A DNA stretch of 38,090 nt. Source: Mariniblastus sp. (GTDB lineage: Bacteria; Planctomycetota; Planctomycetia; Pirellulales; Pirellulaceae). The translations under genes and the position numbers were made by a program. The stretch is taken from positions 1-38,090 of the forward strand of contig JAPKBL010000046.1 of the NCBI GenBank assembly GCA_028823415.1, given 5' to 3'. A model generated the notes under the pieces. The model searched no databases. It was given only the letters and a program-made list of their open reading frames with translations, and had not been told where the DNA came from. Below are positions 14,794-22,283 of this stretch, one piece after another (the stretch's first letter is position 1; each line of letters opens with the position of its first letter).

Positions 14794-16581
14794 CTACTGA
14801 AGCTTGATAAAGTCAATCGACTTCATTTTCTCGCCACCGTCGGACGTGATCACTGCTGAAATTAATGCAGAGTCTTTCCGTACGACTCTTACGTCAAACC
14901 GCCCATCGATAAACATGACTCCATTCTCGCCGAGCTGGCCAAACCGATCTGGGCTAATTTCATCTACCACTAACGCACCTGGCTTGGTCCATTGGACGGC
15001 TTCTCCATCGGCACATTCAATTACGAGCGATGTCCAAATAGCTCGGTCGGAGACTTCCTCCAAGACAGGAGCATCCGCCCCTTTGTAAACGCCGATCTTT
15101 CCACCAACCACCCTTAAGTTGGTCATCATTCCAGTGGAAACGTTCCCACCCTCCTGTGATGGAAGCCCGCCAAAAACATCCGGCATTTCCTGAGCGACCT
15201 TTTGATTTTCGGGGGCATCCCACGGCAATGAAAAATCAAACTGATCATACAATTCCTGTTCACCCAATTCCGGAAGCAGCCCCACTCGCCAATTAAACTG
15301 CAACCTCGCCTTACTTTTCGGATCGGAGATCCAACCAGCGGGCGGAAGAAAACCATTTTTGGAATGATAACTTTCTAACGCCTTGGCAATTTTCCGGAGG
15401 CTCTCCTGACGATTATTTAGCTTCGATTGACTGATTCCATCTTCGACGAGTGCCGTAATCAATGGGTTTAGGTTTGCCGGCCGCTTCATTTTAAACTTCA
15501 ACTGATTTGATTCCATCGCCAACGAAACTAAATCAGCATCACTGATTTCCGCTGCTACGGCGGCAAATGGCTTCATCATCGTTGGAACGATCATCGGTTC
15601 TCCGCCTGACGGCCTTCCAAAACGACCCAGCCCCGACTCCACCGAACTACCACCCTCATTTGCAGAAAGCATCTTTTCTAATTGTTCATTGAGAATCACT
15701 GCGATTTCTTGAACAAATTCCTCATCTTCAAAGGCCCCTGTAATCTCCAACATGTCATCCCCGGAAATCGATGCAGCCAACTCTATCTTCTGCAGTTCCT
15801 CGGGCAATCGAGCCATTGGGCCAAGGCTCGGTGCACCAAGGGCACTTGCCATCCCCGTTACCATTTCAAACATGCTCCGATAGGCGGTGACATCAATCAC
15901 ACCTTGGATGTCGCTCTCGGTCTCCATCGCTGCGAGCTCAGTAGCGATCAGCGATCTTTTTTGCTTACCATTGAATTTTCCCACCAACGCTGAACTTCCG
16001 ATGGCAATACGTTTTGAATCGATTTCACGCACGACAACATCAGGTGGGCTGTCCCCTTTGGCATTCTCACTATCGCCATCTTCAGGAACCATTCGTTCTG
16101 CAAGATCGAGCTCGTAATTGTCTGGGATGGCAGACGAATCAGGCGATTGAAAAAATTCCAAAACAACGACCAAAGGCAGACCATCCTGCGTGTTGCCCCC
16201 GAGAAACGGGAGTTCTTTATCGAGGAAAACCCAGATGTACTTCAAATTTTTAAGATCCGCATTTTTCTCGCCGATCATTGTCGCGAGCTCTTTCTCGACC
16301 GAATCCCATGGCACTTCTGAGAGCGCTGGATCTTCGAGGATTCCCGAAGCATCAACTCTCAACAATCCACTAAAATTGGCTGGAATAAAAGCCAGCTCCG
16401 TGGCAAGCTCGGAGCGACTTGCCGCTTCATTGTTTCCAACATTAAATTTGGCAGGGTTAGAAGGCCCTCTGGGTGTTCCGACGACGACATCGCGCCCATC
16501 GCAACCGCTAATCACCAATACAAGTGAAAGAATGATCATCGGTTTTGCATGTTTAGCAAGATTGCCAGTCATATTTATCAT
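14794..16581 (-). CDS. lipoprotein with DUF1559-like C-terminal region
   Basis: A lipoprotein signal ends in the lipobox VISGC (Cys27), so the protein is likely anchored to a membrane and faces the periplasm. The middle (about 50-400) is an acidic, alpha/beta region with no domain I recognise. The C-terminal ~190 residues begin with a helix (RQESLRKIAKALESYHSKNG) and continue with FLPPAGW, NWRVGLLPELGEQELYDQFD and LPWDAPEN, the pattern of planctomycete DUF1559 proteins. In that family the domain normally sits behind a pilin-like N-terminus; here it sits in a lipoprotein. AAGGG precedes the ATG. An in-frame open stretch of 57 codons continues past the TAG stop. Function unknown. Confidence 0.75.
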   Translation of the reverse strand: MINMTGNLAKHAKPMIILSLVLVISGCDGRDVVVGTPRGPSNPAKFNVGNNEAASRSELATELAFIPANFSGLLRVDASGILEDPALSEVPWDSVEKELATMIGEKNADLKNLKYIWVFLDKELPFLGGNTQDGLPLVVVLEFFQSPDSSAIPDNYELDLAERMVPEDGDSENAKGDSPPDVVVREIDSKRIAIGSSALVGKFNGKQKRSLIATELAAMETESDIQGVIDVTAYRSMFEMVTGMASALGAPSLGPMARLPEELQKIELAASISGDDMLEITGAFEDEEFVQEIAVILNEQLEKMLSANEGGSSVESGLGRFGRPSGGEPMIVPTMMKPFAAVAAEISDADLVSLAMESNQLKFKMKRPANLNPLITALVEDGISQSKLNNRQESLRKIAKALESYHSKNGFLPPAGWISDPKSKARLQFNWRVGLLPELGEQELYDQFDFSLPWDAPENQKVAQEMPDVFGGLPSQEGGNVSTGMMTNLRVVGGKIGVYKGADAPVLEEVSDRAIWTSLVIECADGEAVQWTKPGALVVDEISPDRFGQLGENGVMFIDGRFDVRVVRKDSALISAVITSDGGEKMKSIDFIKLQ

Positions 16582-17323
16582 TACGCCCTTGCGACTTGTT
16601 CGGTGTTTATCATCGACTAAGAATAGTACCCTTAATCTTTGCTTCCTGTTTTACCAATTTAGCGATTTTCTCGCACCGGCTAAGCCATCAATTCCTTGGT
16701 ATTCCTTGAGATCGGTCGATTCTCGATCATGGACTTGAGATCGCTCAGTGCGCGAGACAACTACGGAGAAATCCATTTGGATTTGGCGCCAGCCAGCAGT
16801 TCCGTGTCCGGACACCAAAACGATTGCGAGGTTGGTTGAGAGAGGCTCCCGTGAAGTAAATATACTGATGAGCCAATCTCTCCAGAACCCATTAAACTCC
16901 GCATTACCAATAATTTATTCAGACTGGCCGATGGTTATCGAGCGTCGCTCAACTCGCTAGCGGACACTACATTGCCAGTGCCAAACTGAAATCAAAAAAG
17001 CGAAACTACATTATGGACTGCTTATCAAAAAAACCCGCGTTTTACCGCACAGCATCAATCTTGGCAGCATTTTTTTGATCTGCTACCCTTTAACCTTGCG
17101 ATCGACAAGCGAGTAACTGATTCGTTTTGAAGATTAGGATTCCAATGTGCACAATGACGTGCCTACAAGCCGATGAATTAAAAGACGGCTTCGGTGCATG
17201 GTTGTTTTAGTTGGGAACCAAAAAGAGCGTAGCGATCGACCAAGTCGCTAGGAAATGGATAGGAAGCCAACCACAAACTGAAGAACAGGGCAGTTGTTCA
17301 GTTATGACAAAGGACGTCATTTG
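16582..17323. other. long non-coding divergent region
   Basis: About 740 bases between the divergent lipoprotein and acetyltransferase genes. Short frames on the plus strand (for example 16748-16960) show no domain or binding site. Small dyads are present (TAGCGA/TCGCTA at 17230-17250) but none is a convincing terminator or operator. No tRNA-like fold was found. It could hold a decayed gene, but no protein-like frame was followed for more than a few dozen codons. Confidence 0.4.
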
Positions 17324-17845
17324 ATGGATTCGAATAATGATTTTGAAATAAACGTGCATATCCGCTGGATGATCCGCAGAGACATGCCAGAAGTCCTCAG
17401 TATCGAGAAATCAAGCTTCGAATTCCCATGGTCGGAAGAAGATTTTGTTCGTTGCCTACGACAGCGAAATTGCATCGGCATGGTCGCCGAGTACGACGAA
17501 CGCGTCGTTGGTTTCATGATTTACGAATTGCATAAAGATCAATTACACGTGCTTAATTTTTCAGTCCGGCCTGACATCCGGCGACGCGGCGTTGGCATGC
17601 AGATGGTCAACAAGCTGATTGGAAAGCTATCTCAACAACGGCGCAATCGAATCAATCTTGAGATTCGAGAAACCAACCTCGCGGCTCAGATGTTCTTTAA
17701 AAACCTTGATTTTCGAGCGATCTCTTTACTGCGGGACTACTACGACGACACTGTCGAAGATGCCTATCTCATGCAGTATCGCTTCCAAAGCGAAACCTCA
17801 CAGCCACTCGAACCTGTCAATCGAATTCGACGAATGGCTGGCTAA
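17324..17845 (+). CDS. rimI: GNAT acetyltransferase, RimI-type
   Basis: A GNAT-fold N-acetyltransferase that moves acetyl from acetyl-CoA to an alpha-amino group, in RimI the N-terminus of ribosomal protein S18. Visible are IRRDMPEVLSIEKSSFEFPWSEEDF (strand 1 and the conserved 'E...F..PW' helix), LNFSVRPDIRRRGVGMQMV with the acetyl-CoA loop RRRGVG, and the late motif ETNLAAQMFFKNLDFRAI. All are typical of RimI. An upstream TTG (17294) is in frame, but the ATG at 17324 with AAAGGA ten bases before is preferred. It ends in a terminator that overlaps the convergent ATP-grasp gene's stop. The S18 specificity is inferred from family similarity. Confidence 0.85.
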   Translation: MDSNNDFEINVHIRWMIRRDMPEVLSIEKSSFEFPWSEEDFVRCLRQRNCIGMVAEYDERVVGFMIYELHKDQLHVLNFSVRPDIRRRGVGMQMVNKLIGKLSQQRRNRINLEIRETNLAAQMFFKNLDFRAISLLRDYYDDTVEDAYLMQYRFQSETSQPLEPVNRIRRMAG

Positions 17846-17872
17846 CGGCTTTCTGATTTGGATCATCGATAC

Positions 17873-17898
17873 AAGCTGCCCCGATGGGCAGCTTTTTT
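17873..17898 (+). terminator. intrinsic terminator of rimI
   Basis: AAGCTGCCC and GGGCAGCTT form a perfect 9-bp stem around CGAT, followed by further T (six T in a row from 17893). The stop codon of the convergent ATP-grasp gene (17897-17899) lies in the T-run. Confidence 0.85.
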
Positions 17899-19171
17899 AT
17901 TGCGCCGTGGCCATCTGGACGAATGACCGGCGTATTTTCAACGAGGCGATCTTGAGCGATTCAATGACCTTGCCTGGCTCATCCTTCACCAGGATGGTAC
18001 AGATCGGCTGTCCCGGTTTAATCCAATCGCCTACCCTTGGAATATCTGCTACTCCAAATCCCCCAAGCACCAGTTCGCCAAGTCTACGCCACTGAGAAAC
18101 CAGATTTTGGTGTGCATTACTAGTCACTTGAACCGGGACAACTCCATCATAGAAGAGAATTGTTTTTCCGAAACGAGACTCAAGCGCGGCACCCGCCAAC
18201 TCAGCTGGATTTCTTATTTGATCCACATCGAGATGGCCCTGACAGGCAAGAAAATGTAACTCAATTATGCCTTGGGACGGCGATTCAGATTCTTCTTTTT
18301 CAAAATCAAAAATTTCCATCGACGCCGTCAACCGAATATTAAAATCAACCGGAATGACATCCTTCCCATCCACTAAGAAATCAATTCCCCAAACTCCAAT
18401 GATCCCATACTCCTCACCGACAGACCGACCGATTTCTTCTACTTTCGTTTGGAGATAAGGATCTAAGGCAAGAGGACCGATTGAGCCACAGTAACGAAAC
18501 TCGCCAGCCGCGCACCACCGACCTCCAATTAGCTGCCGCGTCCAGCCAAGGAGTGCTGTTTTAGACCGGCCAGTTTCCTGACGCACCGAGACAAAGACAC
18601 CGGAAAAATCTTCGCCGGCCACCCTTTTTTGATAGTAGTGTGTCGTGCTCTCTAAACCGACATCTCCTTCGGTCGCGTGCTGTATGCCCAATCCACCCGA
18701 TGACTGAAACGACTTCTTTAGCCATTCACCGGGGCGAATCATCGACCCCAAACGGTAACTTGACGCCGGCACCAGAAACCCGTTTTTACCCAACCGAGCC
18801 AGAATTTCGACCGAGTCACTCAAGCGTTCATGTTGCAGCGCGTCTGGTCCCAATATTTTAACTAGCGAGGACAACGCCTGAATTAAGGCAGGATGATTTT
18901 CCAACCCTCCTGCGAGAATGGCGTAATCGCATTTTGAAATGAGCTCCAAATTGCCCTGTTTTGTTAGATCATTAAATCGTTCTAACCGGCAAACAATCCG
19001 ACTCAAAGCGACATCCGGTATCGGCTGGGAGTTTATTTGACGCTGGCTTTCTTGCTCGCTCGAGTCCCAATCGTTGAAAAAATCAAACGCGGTTACGCAG
19101 AACCCCGCCATTTCCGCACTCTCAATCCAAGGGCGTGCACTCGCGGCAACAATTAGCATTCGTGGATTCAA
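17897..19171 (-). CDS. ATP-grasp ligase-like protein of the H4MPT-linked C1 gene set
   Basis: A carboxylate-amine ligase of the ATP-grasp superfamily. A Rossmann-like N-terminal domain (PRMLIVAASARPWIESAEMAGF) is followed by the ATP-grasp part: WLKKSFQSSGGLGIQ (nucleotide-binding Lys and Gly-rich loop), YYQKRVAGEDFSGVFV, and the metal-binding end GVWGIDFLVDGKDVIPVDFNIR, where the family's usual E-x-N-P-R reads D-F-N-I-R. A ~110-residue C-terminal domain follows. ATP-grasp genes of this sort stand beside fae/mtdB in H4MPT-using bacteria and are thought to help make the cofactor; this role is inferred from context. It is divergent from fae. The start is TTG at 19171 (AGG upstream); an ATG at 19159 is the alternative. 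Confidence 0.75.
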   Translation of the reverse strand: MNPRMLIVAASARPWIESAEMAGFCVTAFDFFNDWDSSEQESQRQINSQPIPDVALSRIVCRLERFNDLTKQGNLELISKCDYAILAGGLENHPALIQALSSLVKILGPDALQHERLSDSVEILARLGKNGFLVPASSYRLGSMIRPGEWLKKSFQSSGGLGIQHATEGDVGLESTTHYYQKRVAGEDFSGVFVSVRQETGRSKTALLGWTRQLIGGRWCAAGEFRYCGSIGPLALDPYLQTKVEEIGRSVGEEYGIIGVWGIDFLVDGKDVIPVDFNIRLTASMEIFDFEKEESESPSQGIIELHFLACQGHLDVDQIRNPAELAGAALESRFGKTILFYDGVVPVQVTSNAHQNLVSQWRRLGELVLGGFGVADIPRVGDWIKPGQPICTILVKDEPGKVIESLKIASLKIRRSFVQMATAQ

Positions 19172-19375
19172 CGGATTACCTAGGAGATTTGGTTACATCA
19201 TGCACTCGAAGTGGTCGCTTTTGACCACTCCTATTTTTTAACAGGTATTTCATTGGCTAGTTGGCAACCGGCTCGCCGTTTGATAACTTATTGGATTCGA
19301 AACGTTCATCGACGTCCTCATTGGTACGCTCGTATAGAAGATTACAATAACCTAAATTTTGAACAGGAGAATCCC

Positions 19376-19873
19376 ATGTCGATGCACATTGGTGAAGCAC
19401 TCGCGGGAGCAGATAATGAGATTGCGCACATCGATTTGATGATCGGTAGCAAAGACGGCCCCGTTGGCACCGCGTTCGCAAACGCACTTTCAACTCAAAG
19501 CGAAGGGCACTCGAACCTCTTGGCTGTCTTGACACCCAACGTAGCGGTCAAGCCGTCCACCGTGATGATTACTAAAGTCACGATTAAAGGCATGAAGCAA
19601 GCGGTTCAAATGTTTGGACCAGCACAAGCTGCCGTTGCGAAGGCTGTCGCAGACAGCGTCGCCGATGGCGTTATTCCAAAAGACCAGTGCGAAAATCTCG
19701 TCTGTGTTTGTGGCGTGTTCATCCACCCACAAGCCGAAGACGACAAAAAGATTTACGACTACAACTACGAAGCGACAAAAATGGCGATCGCTAGCGCTAT
19801 GAATGGCTCCCCTTCAGCGGACGAAATGATAGCTCAAAAAGAAGAAGCCGCTCATCCGTTCCGTGGATTCTAA
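19376..19873 (+). CDS. fae: formaldehyde-activating enzyme
   Basis: Fae condenses formaldehyde with tetrahydromethanopterin to methylene-H4MPT in the cytosol. The 165-residue protein shows HIGEALAGADNEIAHIDLMIG with the catalytic His in AHIDL, then GPVGTAFANALS, NLLAVLTPNVAVKPSTVMITKVTIKG, GPAQAAVAKAVADSVADGVIP and the C-terminal HPFRGF. Length and motifs match stand-alone bacterial Fae. The frame is open further upstream, but the ATG at 19376 with AGGAG six bases before is the clear start. It is followed by a terminator and then mtdB; the ATP-grasp gene is divergent, so the C1 genes share this control region. Confidence 0.96.
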   Translation: MSMHIGEALAGADNEIAHIDLMIGSKDGPVGTAFANALSTQSEGHSNLLAVLTPNVAVKPSTVMITKVTIKGMKQAVQMFGPAQAAVAKAVADSVADGVIPKDQCENLVCVCGVFIHPQAEDDKKIYDYNYEATKMAIASAMNGSPSADEMIAQKEEAAHPFRGF

Positions 19874-19891
19874 GCGGTACTGTTGAAGCAG

Positions 19892-19921
19892 AGCCCGCAT
19901 GAAATAGTGCGGGCTTTTTTT
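19892..19921 (+). terminator. intrinsic terminator of fae
   Basis: AGCCCGCA and TGCGGGCT form a perfect 8-bp stem around TGAAATAG, followed by seven T. It separates fae from mtdB, which then depends on read-through or a promoter in 19922-20012. Confidence 0.9.
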
Positions 19922-20012
19922 ATGGATTCGCGGTCATTATTCTCCGCCGACCATTTAATATATCCCTTTGTGGCGTTTACCTCTGCACCATTTCAGTCAT
20001 TCCAGTGGAACC

Positions 20013-20903
20013 ATGAGTCAGAAATCAAAGATCCTAATCCAGTTCGATTCCGATCGCCACGCGAGTGTCTTTGATTCCATCGTGGCGATTGATTCGGATA
20101 TCGACCACTTGCTAACACACGCCAATGTGAATCCCGATGACATCGAATCTCTGGTTCACGGCGCTATGTTCACTCGCGGCGCTAATGATTTGAAACATAC
20201 GGCTTTGTTTTTTGGGGGCAACGATGTGACGGCGACCGAACAGCTAGTCGCGGCGGCTAAGAAATGTTTTTTCGGTAACTTAAGCGTGTCACTCTTGTCA
20301 GATCCCAACGGCAGTAACACCACCGCAGCAGCAGCCGTTCTTTGCGCTCAAAATGAAATCGAATTGAGCGGGAAGAACATTACGATTCTCGGGGGCACCG
20401 GTCCAGTCGGACAGCGTCTCGCTCGACTCCTCGGCGGGATTGCTTCTGAAAATAAACCGCCAGCATCGATTCGACTCGGTTCGCGGACGCTCAAAAAAGC
20501 ACAAGCCGTCTGTGAGGCACTCGCCGAACGTACAGGGAATCAGTTCTTACCCTCAGAAACCAACTCTCCCGATTCGATTCGCGCGGCGGTTAACGATGCC
20601 GATGTGGTGTTTGCAGCGGGAGCAGCAGGAATTGAAATGCTTCCCGAAGGCTGGAATTCAATTGACTCATCGCCCCCTGCAGTGGTGATTGATCTTAACG
20701 CGGTTCCACCAGCAGGGATTTTTGGCGTGTTAGCTACCGACCAAGGCGAAAAACGCGACCAGACCGTTTGTTATGGCGCCATCGGTGTCGGCGGACTCAA
20801 AATGAAGATTCACAAACAAGCCGTTAGAATGTTGTTCCAATCTAATCAATCCATCCTCGAAACCGAGGAAATGTATCGCATTGGAATTGAACTGAACAAG
20901 TGA
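20013..20903 (+). CDS. mtdB: NAD(P)-dependent methylene-tetrahydromethanopterin dehydrogenase
   Basis: It oxidises methylene-H4MPT to methenyl-H4MPT, the step after Fae. ILIQFDSDRHASVFDSIVAIDS at the start, SLVHGAMFTRG and HTALFFGGNDV are characteristic of the N-terminal H4MPT-binding domain. KNITILGGTGPVGQRLARLL is the Rossmann dinucleotide loop (G-G-T-G-P-V-G). VVFAAGAAG and CYGAIGVGGLKMKIH are further conserved parts. At 296 residues it matches MtdB length. The ATG at 20013 is chosen over upstream in-frame starts because the conserved text begins there and GTGGAA precedes it. Cofactor preference (NAD versus NADP) cannot be read reliably. Confidence 0.93.
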   Translation: MSQKSKILIQFDSDRHASVFDSIVAIDSDIDHLLTHANVNPDDIESLVHGAMFTRGANDLKHTALFFGGNDVTATEQLVAAAKKCFFGNLSVSLLSDPNGSNTTAAAAVLCAQNEIELSGKNITILGGTGPVGQRLARLLGGIASENKPPASIRLGSRTLKKAQAVCEALAERTGNQFLPSETNSPDSIRAAVNDADVVFAAGAAGIEMLPEGWNSIDSSPPAVVIDLNAVPPAGIFGVLATDQGEKRDQTVCYGAIGVGGLKMKIHKQAVRMLFQSNQSILETEEMYRIGIELNK

Positions 20904-20942
20904 CCGAACGTTTCTTTGCCCTCAGTAAACCTGCCGTCAATC

Positions 20943-20987
20943 ATGTACTCGGTTAGCATGTACTCGGTTAGCATGTACTCGGTTAGC
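20943..20987. repeat. three tandem copies of a 15-bp unit
   Basis: ATGTACTCGGTTAGC is repeated three times without a mismatch, 40 bases after mtdB and 28 bases before the convergent glycosyltransferase gene's end. Read as codons it gives (MYSVS)3, but no gene is evident. The copies are identical, so the expansion is probably recent. Confidence 0.95.
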
Positions 20988-21015
20988 AAACATATTCAGC
21001 GAGTAATGGCGACGA

Positions 21016-21870
21016 CTAGGCAGCCCGGCGATCGGCGTCATTCTCCGCCAAACTCGCTTCCGATTCCCGCGCGATCGCAGAGTAGTGAATTGCGTCCGAG
21101 TCCGACTGGGGCACTCCATGATTGATTGCCCAGAGCCGCGCCTGCTTATTGAACGTATAAAAAGCAGCAATCCAAGCCGTCTGCACCCCCGCCTTGCCGT
21201 CCAAGATTGAGCCTTGAAAAATATACTCGCGAATAAACCGCAGCATCGGGCGAATCATTAATTTGAAATACGTTGTGTCTTTATTTTGCTCGCTCCATTG
21301 TTCCGCCTGCAGAGTCGAGTAACGTTGCACTTTTCCGTATAACTGATCGTAATCCCAAACCGAATAATGCGTCATCTTCTCACGCAACTTACCAACCTTT
21401 TTGGTAGAAATCTGGACTTCGCCGTGGTCACTCGGCCCCGTATAGCGTCCGCGATCCCGCCGAAACAACCTAATCACGGCATCCGATCTTGCGTCACCAA
21501 AATGTAGACGCTTACCCATGAAATGATTTTCACGGTATATCCAGTAACCATCAAATGATGGGCCGCGACTCAACTCCAACACGATTTCCTCACCCAACTC
21601 GGGCTTAATCCTTTCGTCAGCGTCAACAATTAAAACCCACTCATGCGCAGCCTGGGGAATCGCCCAATTTTTAAAATCGCCAGAAGTAATGTACTCCCGC
21701 TCAATGACCCGTACCTTTTCAAATTCGCGCGCAATTTTCATGGTGTCATCGGAAGACCCCGAATCCGCGATGATTATTTCGTCTGCGATCGAGTAAAAAC
21801 TCTCGATGCACGCCCGAATGTTCAACTGCTCGTTTTTACAGGGAACGATTACTGATAACGGTTGTTTCAT
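21016..21870 (-). CDS. family 2 glycosyltransferase
   Basis: A GT-A fold transferase that moves a sugar from a nucleotide sugar, probably in surface polysaccharide or LPS assembly. PLSVIVPCKNEQLNIRACIES is the first Rossmann strand and helix, IIIADSGSSDDT the second, and WVLIVDADER carries the D-x-D metal site. HFMGKRLHFG, VIRLFRRDRGRYTG and the C-terminal half with YFKLMIRPMLRFIREYIFQGS resemble the WaaE/KdtX-type branch. The frame is open to a TTG at 21975, adding a basic, low-complexity leader. The ATG at 21870 directly before the catalytic domain is preferred, though no strong binding site is seen. No other polysaccharide genes are nearby. Confidence 0.85.
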   Translation of the reverse strand: MKQPLSVIVPCKNEQLNIRACIESFYSIADEIIIADSGSSDDTMKIAREFEKVRVIEREYITSGDFKNWAIPQAAHEWVLIVDADERIKPELGEEIVLELSRGPSFDGYWIYRENHFMGKRLHFGDARSDAVIRLFRRDRGRYTGPSDHGEVQISTKKVGKLREKMTHYSVWDYDQLYGKVQRYSTLQAEQWSEQNKDTTYFKLMIRPMLRFIREYIFQGSILDGKAGVQTAWIAAFYTFNKQARLWAINHGVPQSDSDAIHYSAIARESEASLAENDADRRAA

Positions 21871-22283
21871 CGGTTTATCTGTTGTCTTTCTCGCCGCAGT
21901 TTTCTTAGTGGAGCGGGCGATATAGATAGAAATTTTTGAGTCTGCCGACCCGTTCGATTGATTCGATTTGTGCAAGCTAAAACATTATCAAAACTAAGTC
22001 AACGCAATTCGAATCGCACGTCCCGATCTCGCATTCTCATTGGATTCTAAAGCCGCCCCAACCCCCAATTGCAGGAGTATTTTCAAGGTTCTACCCATTT
22101 CCTCAAACTCAAACGCGTGTTCGGCCCCCAATCGACATGCTAGCAACCCATCTCGACCGGGACTTCGAGCCGATTCCTAGCATCAACAAACGACATCCAT
22201 TGAGCGAGAAATGATGGGGCTCAAATTTAGAGGCGGAGATCAATTCGGCGCCGGCGATGGGGTAGAAATAAAATCCAAACTGG
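21871..22283. other. short gap upstream of the glycosyltransferase
   Basis: About 410 bases between two minus-strand genes. Up to 105 of them may be coding if the TTG at 21975 is the glycosyltransferase start. Nothing else protein-like, no terminator hairpin with a T-run and no repeat was found. Confidence 0.4.

Noticed and set aside
16748..16960. 70-codon plus-strand frame before rimI
   Set aside because: No domain or binding site and no support from neighbours.
20943..20987. CRISPR array
   Set aside because: The 15-base units are directly adjacent, without spacers.
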